Positions 45,751 to 50,773 of a stretch of 50,773 bases of DNA are shown here, in pieces. Origin of the DNA: Alphaproteobacteria bacterium 32-64-14 (GTDB lineage: Bacteria > Pseudomonadota > Alphaproteobacteria > Caulobacterales > Hyphomonadaceae); contig NCEM01000028.1 in the NCBI GenBank assembly GCA_002280725.1, positions 1 through 50,773 of the forward strand. Reading direction: 5' to 3'. The notes below the pieces were generated by a model that worked only from the letters and a program-made list of their open reading frames with translations, did not search any database and was not told the DNA's origin. A program made the translations under genes and the position numbers. Positions within the stretch are counted from its first letter, which is position 1; the number at the start of each line of letters is the position of its first letter.

Positions 45751-46746
45751 ATGGATTTCGATCTTGCGAGCAATGCGGCACTTCTCGTTCCGATCTTCCT
45801 GCTTGTCCTTGGCGTCATGGTCATCTTCAGCGCCGTGAAGGTGGTGCCCCAGGGGTATCAGTTCACGGTCGAGCAGTTCGGGCGATACACGCGCACGCTG
45901 TCTCCGGGCCTTGCCTTCATCGTGCCGTTCGTGGACCGCATCGGCCACAAGCTGAACATGATGGAGAACGTGCTCGATATCCCTCAGCAAATGGTCATCA
46001 CGCGCGACAACGCGATGGTGTCGTGCGACGCGGTGGTGTTCACGCAGGTGATCGACCCGGTGCCGGCGGCGTATGAGGTCAACAACCTCACGCAGGCGAT
46101 CACGAATCTGTCGCTCACCAATATCCGTACCGTTGTCGGCTCGATGGACCTCGACCAGGTGCTGTCGAACCGCGACGACATCAATGCGCGGCTGCTGTCG
46201 GTGATCGACGCGGCGACGCAGCCGTGGGGCATCAAGGTGACGCGCATCGAGATCAAGGACCTGACGCCGCCGCAGGACATCACCGAGGCGATGGCCCGGC
46301 AGATGAAGGCCGAGCGCCTGAAGCGCGCGCAGATCCTGGAAGCAGAGGGCGACCGGGCGTCGGCCATCCTGAAGGCCGAGGGCCAGAAGCAGTCGCAAAT
46401 CCTTGAAGCCGAAGGGCGCCGCGAGGCCGCCTTCCGCGATGCCGAGGCGCGCGAGCGGGCGGCCGAAGCCGAGGCGAAGGCGACCGAGGTTGTGTCGCAA
46501 GCCATCGCGGCGGGCGACGTGAATGCGATCAACTACTTCCTTGGTCTCAAATACGTTGAGGCATTCGCAAAACTGGCCAGCTCGCCGCAGCAGCGCACGG
46601 TGATCGTGCCGGCGGACTTTGCCGGTCTGGTTGGCGCCATCGAGGGCGTGAAGGCGCTGACTGACAATGTGAAGCGTAATGCCGGGCCTGAGACGCCGCC
46701 GCGCACGCCGCCGGCTGGCGGCAGTCCGTTTGCGACGCGAGGCTAG
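45751..46746 (+). CDS. qmcA: SPFH/stomatin-like membrane protein
   Basis: 331 residues. One N-terminal membrane segment (LLVPIFLLVLGVMVIFSAV) is followed by the SPFH/PHB domain (VVPQGYQFTVEQFGRYTRTL, GLAFIVPFVDRIGHKLNMME, LTNIRTVVGSMDLDQVLSNRD) and a long Ala/Glu-rich coiled coil (AERLKRAQILEAEGDRASAI). Such proteins build microdomain scaffolds at the inner membrane. It is paired with nfeD two bases downstream, the standard stomatin-NfeD operon. Confidence 0.95.
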   Translation: MDFDLASNAALLVPIFLLVLGVMVIFSAVKVVPQGYQFTVEQFGRYTRTLSPGLAFIVPFVDRIGHKLNMMENVLDIPQQMVITRDNAMVSCDAVVFTQVIDPVPAAYEVNNLTQAITNLSLTNIRTVVGSMDLDQVLSNRDDINARLLSVIDAATQPWGIKVTRIEIKDLTPPQDITEAMARQMKAERLKRAQILEAEGDRASAILKAEGQKQSQILEAEGRREAAFRDAEARERAAEAEAKATEVVSQAIAAGDVNAINYFLGLKYVEAFAKLASSPQQRTVIVPADFAGLVGAIEGVKALTDNVKRNAGPETPPRTPPAGGSPFATRG

Positions 46747-46748
46747 CC

Positions 46749-47222
46749 ATGGATGCGGTGGTCGGATTCCTGAGCGGGCTGACGGTCTGGCACTGGGTCG
46801 GGCTGGGCATCGTGCTGATGGCGATCGAAGTGGCGGTTGGCACGTTCGACCTGCTGTGGGTGTCGCTGGGCGCCTTCCTGACGGCGCTGTTCATGCTGAT
46901 CGTGCCGCCGCCGGTTGGCGGGTGGGAAGGCCAGCTGACGTTCTTCGGCTTCGTGGCGATCGCGTTCGTGATTTCGGGGCGCACGGTGTTCAAGGGCCTG
47001 CGCCTGCGCGCGACGTCGCATCCCAATCTCAACGATCGGCTTACGAACATGATCGGCCAGAACGGGCACGCGACGACCTCATTCGAGGGCGGCAATGGCA
47101 AGGTGAAGATCGGCGACACGGTCTGGCTGGCGAAGCAGGCGGATGGCAGCGCGATTGCGCATGGGTCCGCCGTGGTCGTCACGGGATCGGAGCATGGCGT
47201 GCTGAAAGTGCGCGCGGGCTGA
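46749..47222 (+). CDS. NfeD-like membrane protein
   Basis: 157 residues: two to three hydrophobic segments (WHWVGLGIVLMAIEVAVGTF, GAFLTALFMLIVPP) and a C-terminal OB-like domain (NMIGQNGHATTSFEGGNGKV, IGDTVWLAKQADG, VVVTGSEHGVLKVRAG). NfeD partners work with SPFH proteins. It is the short form without a protease domain. It starts two bases after qmcA and converges on the next gene at 5 bases. Confidence 0.92.
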   Translation: MDAVVGFLSGLTVWHWVGLGIVLMAIEVAVGTFDLLWVSLGAFLTALFMLIVPPPVGGWEGQLTFFGFVAIAFVISGRTVFKGLRLRATSHPNLNDRLTNMIGQNGHATTSFEGGNGKVKIGDTVWLAKQADGSAIAHGSAVVVTGSEHGVLKVRAG

Positions 47223-47227
47223 GCGCT

Positions 47228-48070
47228 TCAGGATTTGCCACTGAATTTCGCGGCCTTGGTGACGATGATGCGCGCGAGCGTTACGCCCGGCAGGATCATG
47301 TTGGCGGCTTCAAGCCCGGCATCGAGCAGCAAGTCGCGATCCACCAGCTTGCCGACATTGTTCTCGAACGTCGTGCCCTGTGTTTTCGTCTCGCCCAGGA
47401 CGGCGTCGACCTCCACCACCGCTTCCTTGCCCTGCCATCTGAGGCGGTGGGCGTAGACGGGGCGGTAGATCAGGTCGATGGCGTCGATGCGCATGGTCTC
47501 TTCGAGAATGCGGTCCGCCTCGATCTTGCGGATTGAGCGCGAGATCACATCGCGCGTCAGCATGGAGGGCTTGGCTTGCGGCGGCAGAACCACGGCGCCT
47601 GCGCGGGTCATGTCGTTCAGTTCATCGAGCGTGACGGGTTTGGGCTCTATCGCGAGGTAGGCCTTGAGGCCGGGATCGCCCTGCTTGGTCAGGCCATCGA
47701 ACAACCAGTCCTTCTGGCTGGCCTCATGACAGTTTTCGATGAGAGTGATTGTCGCCGCGCCTTTGGACGCGGAGAAGCTTTCGCCGCCCAGCGTGACGGC
47801 GTTGACCTCGCCCGAGAGCTTCAGCTTGTGCTGGCGCTGGCGCTCGTAGACGTAGGTTGTGGAGGCGGAGATGCGCCAGAGGGGTTGCAGGCGCAATTCG
47901 CTGTAGACGATCTCGTAGTCCTCGTCCTTGGGGCGCGAGATGAAGCCGCCGATGCGCGCGAAGGCGCCGAAGGCCTCCGAGCGCTTGGCCCAGGCGAGTG
48001 TGCGGGCCTGATCTGCGCCGATCGAGTCGGCCAGCAGCAGGATGCGTTCTTCGGCGATTTCGACTTGCAT
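47228..48070 (-). CDS. Conserved-looking soluble protein of unknown function
   Basis: 280 residues, no signal peptide or membrane helix. Mixed alpha/beta composition with a strand-rich front (EDYEIVYSELRLQPLWRISA, TYVYERQRQHKLKLSGEVNA) and a C-terminal VLPGVTLARIIVTKAAKF. Codon use matches the neighbours, so it is probably a genuine gene. I do not recognise the family and assign no function. Confidence 0.65.
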   Translation of the reverse strand: MQVEIAEERILLLADSIGADQARTLAWAKRSEAFGAFARIGGFISRPKDEDYEIVYSELRLQPLWRISASTTYVYERQRQHKLKLSGEVNAVTLGGESFSASKGAATITLIENCHEASQKDWLFDGLTKQGDPGLKAYLAIEPKPVTLDELNDMTRAGAVVLPPQAKPSMLTRDVISRSIRKIEADRILEETMRIDAIDLIYRPVYAHRLRWQGKEAVVEVDAVLGETKTQGTTFENNVGKLVDRDLLLDAGLEAANMILPGVTLARIIVTKAAKFSGKS

Positions 48071-48162
48071 GGCGGTGTCTGCGGCTGGTTCGTACCTAAG
48101 CTATCGCAGACATGGACAGGCTGCAAAAGTGTGAAGGTCGGGTTGGCGAGGCCGGTTAGCAC

Positions 48163-48253
48163 GGCCTCGTCCTTCGACAGGCTCAGGATGAGGCCTATTG
48201 GAGAGCAGTGCCGCGGGAGCGCCTCATCCTGAGCCTGTCGAAGGACGAGGCGC
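48163..48253. repeat. REP doublet (two inverted REP units)
   Basis: Units at 48163-48195 and 48219-48253 face each other across 23 bases and share the REP core, so the pair could fold into one long cruciform or a double hairpin, like a BIME. It lies between the unknown gene's promoter side and the rnhA 3' end. Confidence 0.8.
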
Positions 48254-48258
48254 GTTTC

Positions 48259-48702
48259 TCAACGCCGGCGGTTTTCGTCACATCCCAGGCGCGCGAGGGC
48301 GTCGGCGCGGTCGTTCTCGGTGTGGCCGGAGTGGCCTTTCACCCAGCGCCAGTCGACCTTGTGGGAGGCGGCTGCGGCTTCGAGGCGGATCCAGAGATCC
48401 TTGTTCTTCACTGGTTCCTTGGCGGCATTCTTCCAGCCGTTACGCTTCCAGTTGATGATCCACTTGGTGAGGCCGTCCTTCACATACGTGCTGTCGGTGT
48501 GGAGGACGATCTTCGCGCCTGCGGGCTGAGATTCCAGCGCGGCAATGGCGGCCATGAGCTCCATGCGGTTGTTGGTGGTCGCGGGCTCGCCGCCGTGGAG
48601 TTCGGTGTCGGCGCCGTCGATGCGGATCAGCGCGCCCCAGCCGCCGGGGCCGGGATTGCCCGAGCAGGCGCCATCAGTCCAGATTTCGATCGTGTCGGTC
48701 AT
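48259..48702 (-). CDS. rnhA: Ribonuclease HI
   Basis: 147 residues, complete. Removes RNA from RNA-DNA hybrids. The catalytic Asp lies in [19 protein letters not shown], the Glu in [10 protein letters not shown], the Asp in [16 protein letters not shown], and the last Asp in [18 protein letters not shown]. The basic handle region [19 protein letters not shown] is present. Confidence 0.97.
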   Translation of the reverse strand: MTDTIEIWTDGACSGNPGPGGWGALIRIDGADTELHGGEPATTNNRMELMAAIAALESQPAGAKIVLHTDSTYVKDGLTKWIINWKRNGWKNAAKEPVKNKDLWIRLEAAAASHKVDWRWVKGHSGHTENDRADALARLGCDENRRR

Positions 48703-48758
48703 GCGTGTCAGGTCGGGGCGTTTGCGGGTTGCGTCAAGACTCGTGGTAGGCAGCGGTG

Positions 48759-49382
48759 ATGGGACACAGCGTAAGACTTGTCATCGGGCGCGGCGACGCC
48801 ATTGCGGCTTTCCTTCGCGCGTGGCCGGGATCGCGCGCCGTGGATCTGCAGGGCGGATGGCAGGCAATTCCTGTGGAGGATGCGCTTCACGGCGCAATTG
48901 CCGCCCGCTATCCGGAAGCGGTTCGGCCCGATGCGCTCGATTTTGCTCCGCCCGGACTAGACGCGGCGCTTGCGGAGGCGACGGCGGCGGGCGGGGCGCT
49001 CGCCTATGTCGAGACGGAGTATTTCGGGGGAACGGGTGGGCAGTCGGCGATGGCGTATGCGGATGGCCTCGCGAAGATGGAGCCTGCGCGCGCCCAGTGG
49101 GCCGGGCCAATCAACCAGGCCCTGCGCAGGATAGGTGTGGCGCCTGAAGGCGAGACGGATGCGTTCGACACGATCGGCCTCGGCGAGCGGCGCCATATGG
49201 CGGATTACGAGCCGGAGGGCCCGGTGCGGTTGCGCGGCGGAGCGGCGGCGGATGCGGCTGTTGAGCCAGCCGTCGCGCCGGTTGCTGAGGTCGAGAAGGC
49301 GCATGTGCCGCTCTGGAAGGTCGCGCTGGTGATCGCCGCGATGATTGCGGTGGGCGTGTTCATTGCGGTGGCGAACCCGTGA
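48759..49382 (+). CDS. Protein with C-terminal membrane anchor, unknown function
   Basis: About 207 residues. The first about 110 look globular and resemble an uncharacterised alphaproteobacterial family ([40 protein letters not shown]). Then comes an acidic Ala/Pro-rich linker and one C-terminal hydrophobic segment ([20 protein letters not shown]), so it is probably tail-anchored. GTG 48756 or ATG 48759 can start it. It overlaps the next gene by four bases. Confidence 0.65.
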   Translation: MGHSVRLVIGRGDAIAAFLRAWPGSRAVDLQGGWQAIPVEDALHGAIAARYPEAVRPDALDFAPPGLDAALAEATAAGGALAYVETEYFGGTGGQSAMAYADGLAKMEPARAQWAGPINQALRRIGVAPEGETDAFDTIGLGERRHMADYEPEGPVRLRGGAAADAAVEPAVAPVAEVEKAHVPLWKVALVIAAMIAVGVFIAVANP

Positions 49383-49900
49383 CGAAGATTGAAGCTTCCA
49401 CCCTGCCGGATGGCGCGCTGCTTCAGCGGTATCGCGACATGCAAGGCGCTTACGCGGATTGCTTCGCGGCTTGGGTTGAGCGCCCGGTGAGCGCCGCAGA
49501 GTTCATCGAGGCGTTCTACACGACCGGCTTGTTCAAGTGCGAACGGTTCGTGCTGTTCCTGATTGGGCGCGGATGCACAGATGAGGATGCGCGTGCGCTG
49601 GCGTTGGGAAAGGCCGAGGCGTTTGCCGCGTGGACGGTCGAGACGCGCGCGGAGGATCAGCTTCTTGTTTGCGACTTCGCCAAGCTGACGCGGAGCTGGC
49701 TGATGGCGGTTCCGGCGGATGGCGCAGGGACGCGCCTGTATTTCGGCTCTGCTGTTGTGCCGCGTGCGAAGGACCGGGATGGCAATCCGCAGCCATCGGC
49801 GAGCTTCAGGTATCTCCAGCCTGTCCATGCGTTCTATGCGCGGGCGCTGCTGCGCGCGGCGGCGCGGAAGCTGTCGCGTCGCGATCCGGCCGGCGGATGA
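49379..49900 (+). CDS. Conserved-looking protein of unknown function
   Basis: 173 residues from GTG 49379, overlapping the previous stop, so translationally coupled to it. Mostly helical soluble protein (PVSAAEFIEAFYTTGLFKCERFVLFLI, then RLYFGSAVVPRAKDR and YARALLRAAARKLSRR). The last 95 bases are antisense to the 3' end of the convergent membrane-protein gene. Function not recognised. Confidence 0.6.
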   Translation: MTKIEASTLPDGALLQRYRDMQGAYADCFAAWVERPVSAAEFIEAFYTTGLFKCERFVLFLIGRGCTDEDARALALGKAEAFAAWTVETRAEDQLLVCDFAKLTRSWLMAVPADGAGTRLYFGSAVVPRAKDRDGNPQPSASFRYLQPVHAFYARALLRAAARKLSRRDPAGG

Positions 49901-50318
49901 GCCAGAAGACGAGCCCGCCGACGGCGCCGGCGAAGATGATCATGAAGCCGATGATGGCGATAGCGCCGCCGGCCTGCATGAAGAAGACCGCTAAGGCGAG
50001 CGCCGTTATGAGTCCGATCAGGGCGCCGAAGGCGATGTAGTGGTGCACGCCAACCCAGCGGTGATACTGGAGCCAGATATGTATCGGGGGACCGAGAATG
50101 AACGCGGCGGGGCAGCCTGCCACTGCGCCTATACTGACCGTGCCGAAGAGCAGATCGAAGGTGGAGGGGCTGGTCCATCCGATCGGGTTGAGAAAGCTAG
50201 CGAAGCCGAAGGTGATGGCTACGGAAACGATTGCGCCGACGATGGGGGCGAGGACCAATCCGATGATGGCGCGGATTAGCCGGTTGCGTTGCGTTGTGTC
50301 CGCGGGTTGGTTGCTCAC
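49806..50318 (-). CDS. Four-helix membrane protein, tandem copy 1
   Basis: 170 residues with four hydrophobic segments and a short conserved end WLIRRPDRD. It is a paralog of the gene immediately upstream (IIGLVLAPIVGAI against CGLLAAPIVGGM; AGAVGGLVFWLIRRPDRD against AGAIGGVTFWLIRRPDRD). Its tail runs about 24 residues past RRPDRD and into the opposite-strand gene, which suggests an extended 3' end. Start ATG 50318 overlaps the upstream stop (ATGA). Function unknown. Confidence 0.65.
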   Translation of the reverse strand: MSNQPADTTQRNRLIRAIIGLVLAPIVGAIVSVAITFGFASFLNPIGWTSPSTFDLLFGTVSIGAVAGCPAAFILGPPIHIWLQYHRWVGVHHYIAFGALIGLITALALAVFFMQAGGAIAIIGFMIIFAGAVGGLVFWLIRRPDRDATASAPPRAAAPAHRTHGQAGDT

Positions 50319-50773
50319 GTTGAATTCGCCCGCATGTCGCGATCCGGGCGGCGGATGAGCCAGAAGGTGACGCCGCCGATGGCGCCGGCGAGAAGAAACG
50401 AGATGGCGAGCGGGACGCCGAGGTTGGGTGAAGCTAACAAGGCCGATCCGCTAGACACGGCGAGCGGCAACACGGCGATCAAGGCACCTGCGAGCGTATA
50501 ATGATGCCTGCGCTTTACGCCTCGCCACTTCATGAGCAAGTGTACCGGCCAACCAACGAGCAGAGCTGCTGGAACACCGAAGATAGCACCTGCAATCAGA
50601 CCCGCGAGTATAGAAACATGCAGCATCATTAGCGCATTGGACGAGGGGGTCAGAATGCTGGCTAAAAGTATCATCAGGGTGGAGGCGATCATGCCGCCGA
50701 CGATTGGGGCCGCGAGAAGGCCGCAGATCGTGTGGCCGATCCCTCTTGTCTCTGCCGTGCTGCCCCCAACCCG
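50315..50773 (-). CDS. Four-helix membrane protein, tandem copy 2, cut by window edge
   Basis: The reading frame stays open to base 50773, so the 5' end lies outside the window. The visible part begins TAETRGIGHTICGLLAAPIV and aligns with the second copy from near its start, so only a few residues are missing. The internal ATG at 50692 is therefore unlikely to be the true start. Four hydrophobic segments, a basic loop (MKWRGVKRRHHYTL) and the shared end WLIRRPDRD. Function unknown. Confidence 0.65.
   Translation of the reverse strand, partial: RVGGSTAETRGIGHTICGLLAAPIVGGMIASTLMILLASILTPSSNALMMLHVSILAGLIAGAIFGVPAALLVGWPVHLLMKWRGVKRRHHYTLAGALIAVLPLAVSSGSALLASPNLGVPLAISFLLAGAIGGVTFWLIRRPDRDMRANST

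Overview
The window looks like a chromosomal segment of an alphaproteobacterium, most likely of Hyphomonadaceae/Caulobacterales type. The signs are high GC, an NDUFS4-like complex I subunit gene, a class I PHA synthase, a LexA box of the alphaproteobacterial GAAC-N7-GAAC type, a pyrB-pyrC-plsY-dprA-topA-rnr gene string, and stacks of short palindromic repeats typical of this group. Most of the content is housekeeping. I see no prophage, insertion sequence, transposase, CRISPR array or rRNA operon.

Layout. 1-8.0 kb: a divergent class II FBPase (glpX), an omega-amino acid aminotransferase, a PAF-acetylhydrolase-like hydrolase, and the minus-strand string alaC-hom-ddpX-like. 8.2-11.8 kb: phaC and recJ. 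11.8-18.4 kb: a patchwork with three tRNAs (Glu, Pro, Arg), a double cold-shock protein, DUF192, thioesterase, ArsR, CbiX-like, NDUFS4-like, SpeE-like and hemerythrin genes, plus two damaged genes. 19.1-27.0 kb: the prkA-DUF444-spoVR stress triad and a membrane PQQ glucose-type dehydrogenase. 27.1-38.7 kb: rpmG, NUDIX, rnr, topA, dprA, plsY, pyrC-like, pyrB, an AEC permease and ruvX. 39.2-42.7 kb: gatC/gatA with a DUF2199-like gene between them. 42.7-50.8 kb: REP-type repeats, yqgE, peroxiredoxin, qmcA-nfeD, rnhA, unknown genes and two tandem membrane-protein paralogs, the last cut by the window edge.

The most striking pattern is a series of deletion scars inside otherwise normal genes. A 92-codon chimera joins the start of a radical SAM DNA-repair gene to the end of a uracil-DNA glycosylase gene behind an intact LexA box. 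An AHSA1 gene lacks its middle. rpmG and its divergent neighbour have both lost their start codons at one junction. pyrC changes frame near its end. An AEC permease lacks about 55 residues in frame. These are either a real deletion-prone genome history or repeated assembly errors, and reads spanning the junctions would decide. Other oddities are substituted metal ligands in GlpX, a dihydroorotase-like protein without zinc ligands, and a 102-bp inverted-repeat element that lies between tRNA-Pro and a chelatase gene and carries that gene's ribosome-binding site.
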